From contig CAWHBT010000002.1 of NCBI GenBank assembly GCA_963827595.1, positions 172,495 to 236,494 of the forward strand: a stretch of 64,000 bases of DNA. The letters are read 5' to 3'. The notes beneath the pieces were generated by a model that saw only the letters and a list, made by a program, of their open reading frames with translations, had not been told where the DNA came from and searched no databases. Both the position numbers and the translations under genes were made by a program. This DNA is from DATEDA01 sp963827595. Lineage in GTDB: Bacteria; Pseudomonadota; Gammaproteobacteria; Burkholderiales; SG8-39. Below are positions 1-7,875 of the stretch, piece by piece. Within the stretch, counting starts at the first letter, position 1. Each line of letters starts with the position of its first letter.

Positions 1-161
1 CCGCGCCGATCATCGGCGCGCGCAACGTCGACCAGCTGCGCGCCTCCCTCGACTCGGTGAAGATCGACATGACGCCCGAGCTGCGCGCCGAGATCTCGGC
101 GCTGTCGCGCACGCCGCCGCCGGCGACCGACCGGAGCGACGAGGTCAAGCCGAAGAAGTAG
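1..161 (+). CDS. Aldo/keto reductase, C-terminal fragment
   Basis: The reading frame enters at base 3 and ends at the TAG at 159-161, leaving 52 residues. The fragment starts with the PIIGAR stretch that in aldo/keto reductases binds the NADP phosphate, followed by the helix that ranks 'LRASLDSVKIDMTPELRAEI', as in the usual end of this family. The tail is rich in proline and charged residues. Catalytic residues lie upstream of the window, so substrate cannot be judged. The next gene runs convergently. Confidence 0.6.
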   Translation, partial: APIIGARNVDQLRASLDSVKIDMTPELRAEISALSRTPPPATDRSDEVKPKK

Positions 162-203
162 CGCGCCGGAGGCGCACCGGCGCCTGCGGCCGCGGCGGCC
201 GCC

Positions 204-770
204 TCACTGGTTGAGCAGCACGAAGTTCAGGAACACCTGCAGGCTTGCGTGATCGAGCGCCGGACGTCCCTGGTCCTGCTTCGTCACCATCTCCATCGCG
301 ATCAGCGAGGTCGTCAGGCGGGGCAGGGTGACGGTCACGAACGAGTTGTACTGCTGCGCGCTCATGTCGCCCCGCAGATTCGCCAGGCACGACTGGAAGA
401 GCATGTCCCGCAGCACCTGCAGCCCCTGGCTCCGCTGCAGCAGCGCCGCGGTGATGAGCTTCCGGGTCGAGTCGAGCTCCGTCCTGGCGGTCGCCGACGT
501 GCCGTCGGGAAGCTTCGCGCTCACGTCGAGCAGCGCCTTCAGGGCGGCGTCCACGTCGGCCTTCACGTCGGGCGACGGCTCGGGGCACGCGTACGCGCTC
601 AGCTTCGAATCGAACGTGAAGATCGCGCGCTTGTCCGCCTGCGTCACCAGCACTTTCGTCCGCTCGCCGTCGATGGTCACGACCGCGTTCGGATCGTTCA
701 TCGTCGCGCAACCCGCGCCGGCGAGCGCCACGCCCGTCGCGATTCCCCAGCTCAGCAGCTTGTGAAGCAT
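204..770 (-). CDS. Hypothetical exported protein, probable lipoprotein
   Basis: A 188-residue protein with a short basic N-terminus, a hydrophobic segment (about residues 5-19) and a cysteine at residue 21 after Ala-Gly-Ala-Gly. This is an imperfect lipobox, so it is either a lipoprotein or a secreted protein. The rest is helical and polar and I do not recognise it. I start at the internal ATG at 770, because AGAGGA lies about 12 bases upstream and it places the signal sequence at the N-terminus; an in-frame ATG eight codons earlier would spoil it. A second small exported protein lies just upstream on the same strand. Confidence 0.6.
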   Translation of the reverse strand: MLHKLLSWGIATGVALAGAGCATMNDPNAVVTIDGERTKVLVTQADKRAIFTFDSKLSAYACPEPSPDVKADVDAALKALLDVSAKLPDGTSATARTELDSTRKLITAALLQRSQGLQVLRDMLFQSCLANLRGDMSAQQYNSFVTVTLPRLTTSLIAMEMVTKQDQGRPALDHASLQVFLNFVLLNQ

Positions 771-798
771 TTGGGCAGTTCCTCTTCCAGACACGGCG

Positions 799-1212
799 TC
801 AGGGCGCCGACCTTCGCTTCAGCGTTTCCGATTGCCAGACCGAGCGGCTTTCCTTGCTGCCGACTCCCGGACCTTCCGCGGGGGCCACTACCCGCGGCGC
901 CGGGGGTGAGCCCGTCGCGGGCGCGGTCGCCCGATCCGCGACCTCGGTGGTCGGCACGAGCGATTTCTTGATCGCCGCGTCCTTGCACGCCCGGCGCGCG
1001 GCGACCACGGCCGTGAGCTCCTGGCTCAGCCCGACCTTCGCGAGACACGCCTGGTACTCCATGAAAGTCTCGCGAGTGACCGGGTACTCGCCGTCGATGA
1101 GCGCCCTGACGTCGGCTCCCTTGACCTCCTGGGCGTCGACGACCGCCGGCGCGTGAACGAGCACGCCGGCGAGGATGAAGCGGACCGCAGCGCTCCAGCG
1201 AATCGACCTCAT
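799..1212 (-). CDS. Hypothetical secreted protein
   Basis: A 137-residue protein with a clear signal peptide: basic MRSIRW, a hydrophobic core, then a likely cleavage site after Val-Val-Asp-Ala. Two cysteines in the mature part (in the stretches YQACLAK and ARRACKDA) could pair. The C-terminus is alanine/proline-rich. The start at 1212 is preceded by a strong AAGGAGGG ribosome binding site; the longer reading frame from 1242 includes that site in coding sequence. It lies 28 bases upstream of the lipoprotein-like gene, so the two are probably co-transcribed. Function unknown. Confidence 0.6.
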   Translation of the reverse strand: MRSIRWSAAVRFILAGVLVHAPAVVDAQEVKGADVRALIDGEYPVTRETFMEYQACLAKVGLSQELTAVVAARRACKDAAIKKSLVPTTEVADRATAPATGSPPAPRVVAPAEGPGVGSKESRSVWQSETLKRRSAP

Positions 1213-1327
1213 GTTCCCTCCTTCGGGGAGACGTGACCGCACTCTGGCAGATCCGCGCGCGCAATCAAATAGACTCCACGGCGTAGGCTCAACGGATAGT
1301 CCTTCGCGATGCTAGGATCGTGACGCC

Positions 1328-2404
1328 ATGAAGATCACCGCGATCGAGAGCTGCATCCTCACCGTTCCGACGCCGCGGCCGATGGCGTTGCAGTATCCGC
1401 AGCAGAAGCTCGTGGTCGCCGAGATCGCCACCGACGCGGGCGTGACGGGCCTCGGTTACAGCCTGGTGTTCGGCGGCGGTGGCGCCGAGGCGGTGCTCGC
1501 CTACGTCGAGCGGCTGAAAGCGGTACTGGTCGGCGAGGATCCGGTCCTCGTGGAGCGCCTCTGGGATCGGATGTTCCGCGCCGACCAGGGGATCAGGAAG
1601 CAGGGCGTGGCCGCCTATGCGCTCTCGGCCCTCGACATCGGGCTGTGGGACATCGCCGGCAAGGCGGCCGGGCTGCCGCTCTACAAGCTCTGGGGCGGGG
1701 TGACCGACCGCATCCCCGTCTACGGCAGCGGCGGCTGGTCGAAGTACAGCGAGCAGGAGCTCGTCGCCGAAGCCGAGAAGTACGCCGAGCTGGGCTGCCG
1801 CTACTACAAGATGAAGATCCACCACCCCGACCCGCGCGACAACCGCAAGCGCGTCGAGGCCGTGCACCGCGCGTTCGGCGGCCAGCTGCGCATGATGGTC
1901 GACGTCAACCAGCGGCTCGACGTCCAGGGCAACCTCCGCCAGGCGGCGCTGCTCGAGGAGTTCGACCTCGTCTGGTACGAGGAACCGGTGCTCGCCGACG
2001 ACAACGCCGCCTGCGCCGAGGTGGCGCACGCGATCGGGATCCCGGTCGCGACCGGCGAGAACCATTACACCCGCTGGGAGTTCCGCGACCTGATCGAGCG
2101 CCGTGCCGCGCGCTACCTCATGCCCGACGTGTGCCGCGCGCTCGGCTTCACCGAGACCCTCAAGATCGGCCACCTCGCCGCCGCGCACGGGCTCGCGCTC
2201 TCGCCGCACGTCGTGCACGAGCTCTCGCTGCACGTCGTCGGGGCGCTTTCCAACGGCTTTCTCGTCGAGTTCATCGACTGGACCCCGCCCGATCTCTTCG
2301 CGGAGATGCCGCAGTGCCGCGAGGGCCAGTTCGTGATCCCGGATCGCCCCGGGCACGGGATGGCGTTCGCGCCGGGGGCGGTGGAGAAGTACCGGAGCGG
2401 GTAG
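1328..2404 (+). CDS. Mandelate racemase/muconate lactonizing enzyme family protein
   Basis: A 358-residue enolase-superfamily enzyme that should abstract a proton alpha to a carboxylate using Mg2+. Visible active-site residues are K161-x-K163, metal ligands D192, E218 and E244, and H294 in SPHVVHE. Spacing matches mandelate racemase (K164/K166, D195, E221, E247, H297) with a constant offset of three, which points to the racemase subgroup or a sugar-acid dehydratase rather than a cycloisomerase. It begins a four-gene plus-strand run with a zinc-type dehydrogenase, a PaaI thioesterase and a Bug binding protein, suggesting uptake and breakdown of an organic acid. Substrate is not determinable by eye. 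Confidence 0.9.
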   Translation: MKITAIESCILTVPTPRPMALQYPQQKLVVAEIATDAGVTGLGYSLVFGGGGAEAVLAYVERLKAVLVGEDPVLVERLWDRMFRADQGIRKQGVAAYALSALDIGLWDIAGKAAGLPLYKLWGGVTDRIPVYGSGGWSKYSEQELVAEAEKYAELGCRYYKMKIHHPDPRDNRKRVEAVHRAFGGQLRMMVDVNQRLDVQGNLRQAALLEEFDLVWYEEPVLADDNAACAEVAHAIGIPVATGENHYTRWEFRDLIERRAARYLMPDVCRALGFTETLKIGHLAAAHGLALSPHVVHELSLHVVGALSNGFLVEFIDWTPPDLFAEMPQCREGQFVIPDRPGHGMAFAPGAVEKYRSG

Positions 2405-2418
2405 CGCGGGGGCAACAA

Positions 2419-3429
2419 GTGAAAGCCCTGGTCCTGCACCGCCACGGCGGGCTCGAGGATCTCGAAGTGCTGCCCGACTACCCGACGCCGCGGGCGACCG
2501 CGGGTCACGTGGTCATCCGCGTGCGCGCGTCCTCGCTGAACCATCACGATGTGTTCACCGTGACCGGGATGCCGGGGATCAGGGTGCCGCTGCCGGTGGT
2601 GCTCGGGCTCGACATGGCGGGAGAGATCCACGAGCTCGGGAGCGGACTCGAGTCGAGCGGGTGGAAGGCCGGCGATCGCGTGCTGGTGCATCCCCTGCAC
2701 CAGCAGGCGGGGCTGATGGGCGAAATGCTGGACGGCGGCATGGCGGAGTACTGCCGGGTCGCGGCCGATCAGCTCCTGCGCCTGCCCGCCAACGTGAGCT
2801 TCGAGGACGCCGCGGCGCTGCCGGTCGCCTACGGAACGGCGCACCGCATGCTGATCACCCACGCCACCATCGCGAAGGACGACAAGGTGCTCGTCCTCGG
2901 CGCCTCGGGCGGCGTCGGTACGGCGAGCGTCGTGCTCGCGAAGCGCCTCGGGTGCGAGGTCATCGCCTGCGCCTCGAGCGCGCCCAAGCTGGAGCGGCTG
3001 AAGGCGCTCGGCGCCGACCAGCTCGTGAACTACAGCGAGGTGGACTTTTCCAAATGGGTGATCGAGCACTACGGCAAGCCGCAGCGCCGCAGCTACTCGG
3101 GCGGCGTCGACTGCGTCGTGAACTTCACGGGCGGCGACACCTGGGTGCCTTCGCTCCGGTGCCTGAAGCGCGGCGGCCGGCTCGCCGTCTGCGGCGCCAC
3201 CGCGGGTCACGATCCGAAGGAGGACCTGCGCTACATCTGGACCTTCGAGCTGAAGATCGTCGGCTCGAACGCCTATACCGGCGACGACCTGAAGGCCCTG
3301 CTCGACATGGTGTCGAGGGGCGAGCTCAAGCCGGCGATCGACCAGGTGCTGCCGCTCGAGCGCGCAGCGGAAGGCCTGCGTCTGCTGCGCGACCGCCAGG
3401 CGGTCGGCAAGATCGTGGTGACCCCGTGA
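2419..3429 (+). CDS. Zinc-binding alcohol dehydrogenase / quinone oxidoreductase family protein
   Basis: A 336-residue medium-chain dehydrogenase/reductase. The N-terminal GroES-like domain begins MKALVLHRHGGLEDLEV. The Rossmann domain shows LGASGGVGTASVVLAKRLG around residue 160, the NAD(P)-binding loop. I use the GTG at 2419, 14 bases after the enolase-type gene; a much longer open frame upstream overlaps that gene in another frame and is spurious. The catalytic zinc ligands of true alcohol dehydrogenases are not obvious, so it may be a zinc-independent quinone or enoyl reductase. Substrate unknown. Confidence 0.85.
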   Translation: MKALVLHRHGGLEDLEVLPDYPTPRATAGHVVIRVRASSLNHHDVFTVTGMPGIRVPLPVVLGLDMAGEIHELGSGLESSGWKAGDRVLVHPLHQQAGLMGEMLDGGMAEYCRVAADQLLRLPANVSFEDAAALPVAYGTAHRMLITHATIAKDDKVLVLGASGGVGTASVVLAKRLGCEVIACASSAPKLERLKALGADQLVNYSEVDFSKWVIEHYGKPQRRSYSGGVDCVVNFTGGDTWVPSLRCLKRGGRLAVCGATAGHDPKEDLRYIWTFELKIVGSNAYTGDDLKALLDMVSRGELKPAIDQVLPLERAAEGLRLLRDRQAVGKIVVTP

Positions 3430-3436
3430 GGCGTGC

Positions 3437-3859
3437 GTGAGCACGGAACGGATGAGCCTGGAGGAGGCCCAGTCGCGGCTCTCCCGGAGCCCCTTTCACC
3501 GGTGGCTCGGCCTGCAGCTCGTCGCGCTCGGCGAGGACACGGTCGAAATCCATGCCACCTGGCGCGAGGACTGGGTCGTGAATCCGGATCGCGGCAACAC
3601 CCACGGCGGCGTCCTCGCCGCGCTCGTCGACGTCGCGGCCGACTGGGCGCTCGTCTCGCGCCTCGGCCGGGCCGTGCCGACCATCGACATGCGGGTCGAC
3701 TACCACCGCTTCGCGCTGCCGGGCGACCTCGTCGCGAAGGGCCGGGTGGTCAAGTTCGGCAGCCAGTTCTCGGTGTGCGAGTCGCAGGTCTTCGACCGGG
3801 AGGGCCGGCTGCTCGCGAGCGGACGGGGCACGTATCTGACCGCACCGCCGCAGGGCTGA
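3437..3859 (+). CDS. PaaI family thioesterase
   Basis: A 140-residue single hotdog-fold protein, the usual length for PaaI-type acyl-CoA thioesterases. The hallmark helix region reads NTHGGVLAALVDVAADWAL, with the active-site Asp in LVDVAAD and the HGG turn. The GTG start at 3437 lies seven bases after the dehydrogenase stop. It probably hydrolyses an aryl- or short-chain acyl-CoA made in the adjoining pathway; that is family knowledge plus context. Confidence 0.88.
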   Translation: MSTERMSLEEAQSRLSRSPFHRWLGLQLVALGEDTVEIHATWREDWVVNPDRGNTHGGVLAALVDVAADWALVSRLGRAVPTIDMRVDYHRFALPGDLVAKGRVVKFGSQFSVCESQVFDREGRLLASGRGTYLTAPPQG

Positions 3860-3880
3860 GCGCACTCCCGGCGAGCGGTG

Positions 3881-3910
3881 TTGACGAGGCCGCGGCATTG
3901 TCCCTACCAT
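3881..3910 (+). promoter_or_regulatory. Candidate sigma70 promoter before the Bug protein gene
   Basis: TTGACG (3881-3886), an 18-base spacer and TACCAT (3905-3910) stand 60 bases before the ATG at 3971. The -10 match is moderate. It would give the Bug gene its own promoter besides any read-through from the upstream genes. Confidence 0.35.
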
Positions 3911-3970
3911 GACCGCCGTGCTCCAGCGGCCGCACTCGCGGCGCGCATCATCTGTCGAAGGGGATCAACC

Positions 3971-4945
3971 ATGAATGCACTGCGCAGAGTGGTGGTGGGC
4001 GCCGCCTTGGCATGCCTGTCGTTCGCGGCGTTGGCGCAAAGCACGGCGTATCCCTCGCGCCCGATCCGCCTGATGGTGCCGTACGCCGCGGGCGGGGTCT
4101 CGGACATCCTCGGCCGCGCGCTCGCGCAGAAGATGTCGGAGCTCCTCGGCCAGCCCATGATCGTCGAGAACCGCGGCGGCGCGGGCGGGACCCTCGGCAC
4201 GGGACTCATCGCCGAGGCCGGGCCGGACGGTTACGCCATCGTCCTCTCGAGCCTGACCGCGTACGCGATCGCCCCGAACATGATGAAGAAGGTCCCCTAC
4301 GATCCGGTCAAGAGCTTCACCGCGATCGGCGGCGTCGCGGTGGCGCCGAACATCCTGACGGTGAGCACGACCTCGCCGTTCAACACGCTGGCGGAGATCG
4401 TCACCTACGGCAAGGGCAACCCCGACAAGCTGAGCTTCGGCTCGTCCGGAATCGGCAGCGTCGGCCACCTGTCGGGCGAGGTGCTGCGCACCTCGGCCAA
4501 CGTCACCATGGTGCACGTGCCGTACAAGAGCGCCGGGCTCGCCTATCCCGACATGATCACCGGGAACATCACGATGGTGTTCGACACGTTGCCGTCCGCG
4601 CTTTCACACATCAAGTCGGGCAAGGCGAAGCCGATCGCGGTGCTCTCGGACAAGCGCTCGCCGCTGCTGCCCGACGTGCCGACCTTCGCCGAGGCCGGCT
4701 TCCCGGAGGCGACGCTGCACTTCTGGTTCGGTCTCCACGGTCCCGCGAACATGCCGCCGGCAGTGGTCGAGAAGCTGAGCGATACGCTGCAGAAGGCGCT
4801 CGCCTCGAGCGATCTGCGCGACCGGTTCGCGAGCCTCGGCGCCGATCCCTACCCGCTGACGCCCGCGCAGCTGCAGGCGAAGACCAGCGCCGACTTCGAG
4901 AAGCTCGGGAAGGTCATCAAGGCGGCGGGGATCGAGCCCCAGTAG
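3971..4945 (+). CDS. Bug family tripartite tricarboxylate transporter substrate-binding protein
   Basis: A 324-residue periplasmic binding protein. The signal peptide MNALRRVVVGAALACLSFAALA is followed by the Bug signature YPSRPIRLMVPYAAGG and by VENRGGAGGTLGT, the loops that bind the carboxylate of the ligand. I start at the ATG at 3971, which gives a proper signal peptide. No TctA/TctB membrane partners are nearby, as is usual for orphan Bug genes. It probably delivers an organic acid linked to the enolase-type enzyme upstream. Its stop lies one base from the stop of the convergent ligase gene. Confidence 0.93.
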   Translation: MNALRRVVVGAALACLSFAALAQSTAYPSRPIRLMVPYAAGGVSDILGRALAQKMSELLGQPMIVENRGGAGGTLGTGLIAEAGPDGYAIVLSSLTAYAIAPNMMKKVPYDPVKSFTAIGGVAVAPNILTVSTTSPFNTLAEIVTYGKGNPDKLSFGSSGIGSVGHLSGEVLRTSANVTMVHVPYKSAGLAYPDMITGNITMVFDTLPSALSHIKSGKAKPIAVLSDKRSPLLPDVPTFAEAGFPEATLHFWFGLHGPANMPPAVVEKLSDTLQKALASSDLRDRFASLGADPYPLTPAQLQAKTSADFEKLGKVIKAAGIEPQ

Positions 4946-4946
4946 C

Positions 4947-6515
4947 TCAACCCGGGATCGCCTGGCCGCGCGTGCGCGCGGCGAGCTGATCGCGCACGGC
5001 GTTGCGGTCGATCTTGCCCGCGCCGTTCAAGGGCAGCTCCTGCTCGCCCACGATCTCGACGAAGCGCGGGTGGGAGTACTTGGGTCCGTGATCGAGGCAA
5101 TAGCCCTTGATCTCGAGCGCGTTCGCCCGCATGCCCCGGTTCAGCACGACCATCGCCGCGGGGACGTACCCCTTGACGGGGTGCGGCACCGGCACGACGA
5201 CGGCGTTCGCCACGGCCGGATGGCGGAAGAGCAGGTCCTCCACTTCCTTCGGATAGATGTTTTCCCCGCCGCAGGAGAACATGTCGTCGACGCGCGCCTT
5301 GAAGTAGAAGAAGCCGTCCCGGTCGCGCCGGAAGACGTCACCGGTCCGCAGCCAGCCGTCCCGCAGCTTCTCGCGCGTCAGCTCGGGACGCTTGTGATAG
5401 CCGAGACAGTTGTAGGGCGACCTCAGCCAGAGCTCGCCCTCGTTCTCGCGGTCCTGCCCGTTCTCGTCCACCAGACGAATCTGGAACTCGGGCGCCTGCA
5501 CGCCCGGTGATCCGCGGGGCACGCGCCGGCCGTCGAGCGGCGCTCGGAACGGGCTTCCCCCCTCGGTCAACCCGTAGCTTTCCGTCACCTGGACGCCGGG
5601 GAGCGCCTGCTCCACCTCGTCCATCAACTCCGGCGTCACCACGGCCGAGCCGATGGTGAGGCCCTTGAGCGCGGAGAGGTCGAGCGAGGCGAGCGCGTCC
5701 CGTCGCTGCAGGAACATGGTGAACACCGCGGCCACGCCGCGCGAGTACGTGCAGCGGTACTTCGCGAGCGCTTCGAGGTACGCGCGCGGGTCGTAGCCGG
5801 GCATCAGCACGAACGAGGCGCCGGCGTAGAGCGTCGGCTTGACCGTGCCGCGCATCGCGTTCTTGTGGAAGAGCGGCAGCGCGATGAGGCCGCGATCGTC
5901 CGGGCTCGTCGGCCAGTGCCGCTGGTTGTAGGCGACGTACCAGAGCATGCCGGCGTGCGTCATGATCGCGCCCTTCGGCAGGCCGGTCGAGCCGGAGGTG
6001 TACGGCTGAAAGGCCTGCGCGTCGGGGGACAGCTCGGGCGGCGCGTCGAACCGCGCGGTTGCGTCGCGCGCGCTCGCGTAGTCGAGCCAGCCGGCGGGCG
6101 CATGCTCGAGCGCGATCCGCTGCGCGAGCGGCGCGGCCTGCACGACCTCCACCGCGCCCGCATGGATCGCGGGCTCGACGAACGCGACCCGGCACTCCGC
6201 ATCCTCGAGGATGAACTTCAGCGTGTCGCGCGCGAGCCGCGTGTTGATCGGCACCGGGATCGCGCCCGAGCGCATCACGCCGAAGAAGATCTCCAGGAAC
6301 TCGACCCGGTTGCCGACGATCATCCCGACGCGCTCGCCCGGCTGCACGCCGAGCCGGCGCACGAGGCCAGCGACACGGTCGGCGCGTTCGTCGAGCTGCG
6401 CGTACGTGATGCGCCGCTCGACGCCACCGTAGAGATCGATCACCGCGACCCGGTCGGGAAAGCGGGCGACCGAGCCGGCGAAGAAGTACCCGAGGTTGGC
6501 CTGGCGCGGATCCAC
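4947..6515 (-). CDS. AMP-dependent acyl-CoA synthetase/ligase
   Basis: A 522-residue ANL-superfamily enzyme that activates a carboxylate to acyl-AMP and then acyl-CoA. Visible motifs are the A3 phosphate loop YTSGSTGLPKG (from residue 172), the A5 motif YGLTEGG, the A7 motif RTGD, and near the C-terminus GAGKIDRN holding the A10 catalytic lysine. All are intact. It lies four bases after the M20 gene on the same strand, so they form an operon. Fatty-acyl or aryl acid specificity cannot be told from sequence by eye. Confidence 0.93.
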   Translation of the reverse strand: MDPRQANLGYFFAGSVARFPDRVAVIDLYGGVERRITYAQLDERADRVAGLVRRLGVQPGERVGMIVGNRVEFLEIFFGVMRSGAIPVPINTRLARDTLKFILEDAECRVAFVEPAIHAGAVEVVQAAPLAQRIALEHAPAGWLDYASARDATARFDAPPELSPDAQAFQPYTSGSTGLPKGAIMTHAGMLWYVAYNQRHWPTSPDDRGLIALPLFHKNAMRGTVKPTLYAGASFVLMPGYDPRAYLEALAKYRCTYSRGVAAVFTMFLQRRDALASLDLSALKGLTIGSAVVTPELMDEVEQALPGVQVTESYGLTEGGSPFRAPLDGRRVPRGSPGVQAPEFQIRLVDENGQDRENEGELWLRSPYNCLGYHKRPELTREKLRDGWLRTGDVFRRDRDGFFYFKARVDDMFSCGGENIYPKEVEDLLFRHPAVANAVVVPVPHPVKGYVPAAMVVLNRGMRANALEIKGYCLDHGPKYSHPRFVEIVGEQELPLNGAGKIDRNAVRDQLAARTRGQAIPG

Positions 6516-6519
6516 CGCG

Positions 6520-7776
6520 CTAGTCCCGGAAAGCGCCGCCGGCGCCGAGGTAAGCCGCGATCATCCACGCGTACACCTGCGCGGCGGCAAAGGTCCGGTC
6601 GACCGAGGCCATGTCGAGATCGGTGTGCGCGAACGCCTGCTCGCCCGAGCCGAAGTTCGCGGTCTCGATGCCGACGAAGTTGAGGTATCCCTGGTCGTGC
6701 GCGGACTGGCCGTAGAACGCCTCGGGCGCCGCGCCGAGCATCGCCTCGCAGCCGGCCTTGAGGAGGCGGACGACGCGCGAGTCCTCGCCCACGAGGCTCG
6801 GGTACATGACCGCGCCTTTCTCGACCTCGACGCGCAGCGGCTTGCCGGAGACCGGATCGGCCCAGCCGTCGACGCGCCGGGCAACCTGCGCGATCTCCTC
6901 CACCACCGCGTCGGGATCCTCGCCGGGCAGCAGGCGGCGGTCGAGCCCGATCTCGCAGCGGTCCTGCACGGTGTGGGTCGACTTCGGGAAGCTCTCGACG
7001 CGATTGCACGTGAGCGACGCGGCGCCGAGCTGCGGATGCGCGCGATCCTGGGGGATCTCGGCCGCCAGCCGCCGCAGCACTTCCATCGCGCCGGTGACAG
7101 CGTTCGCGGCATCGCGCGGGCGACTGGAGTGCGACGGTTGCCCGCGTACGATCACCTTAACGTCCACGCGGCCGCGATTCCCGAGCTGCAGCTTCAGGCT
7201 GTTGCCGTACACGAACGCGAGGTCGGTCCTGACGTTCTCGCGCTCGACCACGTTGCGGATCGCGTCGTGCTTGCCGGTCTCCCCGGAGACGCAGCAGACG
7301 AACACGAGCCGGCCGTCGAGTGCGACGCCGGCGCGGCCGACGGCCTCCATCGCGTGCAGCATGGCCGCCATCGTGCCCTTCTGCTCACTAGCCCCCTTGC
7401 CGAGCACGGCCTCGCCGGGCAGCCCATGCGGCGTCGCGTCGATGACCTTGCCGCCGTACGGATCGGGCATGGTCGACGGCGGCTGATTCATCGCGTGCGT
7501 CACCAGCATGAGGGAGCGGCCCGACCTCCCCGCGCCCGATTCGGCGATCAGGTTGCCCATGGCGTCCTGGCGAATATTTGTCATGCCGAGCTCGCGCACG
7601 CGCGGCACGAGGGCGATCTTCATGAACTCGCGGAGCTGCGGCTCCTCCTCGAGGAGGTCGGTCTGCGGGCTCGGCACCCGCAGCAGCTCCTGGAAGATCG
7701 TCCGTGCGCGCTCGCGCGACAGGTGCGGCGCGAGGCGCGCCGCGATCGGGTCGGACGTCGGTGCGCCGGTCGGCAT
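6520..7776 (-). CDS. M20 family metallopeptidase-like protein with altered active-site residues
   Basis: A 418-residue protein with the overall M20/ArgE/DapE layout: a split catalytic domain with a dimerisation lid holding GNRGRVDVKVIVRGQPSHSS. By eye the catalytic signatures differ from the norm. The first metal motif is H94-A-M96 instead of HxD, the bridging Asp is E131 in GASEQKG, and the usual Glu-Glu general-base pair reads G165-E166 in VSGETG. A late histidine is present in AFAHTDLD. It may be a divergent subfamily, an amidohydrolase of changed chemistry, or catalytically weak. It is read with the downstream acyl-CoA synthetase and diverges from the amidohydrolase. Confidence 0.8.
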   Translation of the reverse strand: MPTGAPTSDPIAARLAPHLSRERARTIFQELLRVPSPQTDLLEEEPQLREFMKIALVPRVRELGMTNIRQDAMGNLIAESGAGRSGRSLMLVTHAMNQPPSTMPDPYGGKVIDATPHGLPGEAVLGKGASEQKGTMAAMLHAMEAVGRAGVALDGRLVFVCCVSGETGKHDAIRNVVERENVRTDLAFVYGNSLKLQLGNRGRVDVKVIVRGQPSHSSRPRDAANAVTGAMEVLRRLAAEIPQDRAHPQLGAASLTCNRVESFPKSTHTVQDRCEIGLDRRLLPGEDPDAVVEEIAQVARRVDGWADPVSGKPLRVEVEKGAVMYPSLVGEDSRVVRLLKAGCEAMLGAAPEAFYGQSAHDQGYLNFVGIETANFGSGEQAFAHTDLDMASVDRTFAAAQVYAWMIAAYLGAGGAFRD

Positions 7777-7875
7777 CGGGACGCGAAGCTGTGGGAGACG
7801 CGTTTCGGTACGATATGCCGATCGAGGCTAGCACCCGCGGCGACCGAGCGTCAATTTGAAGCGCGGCAGATTCCG

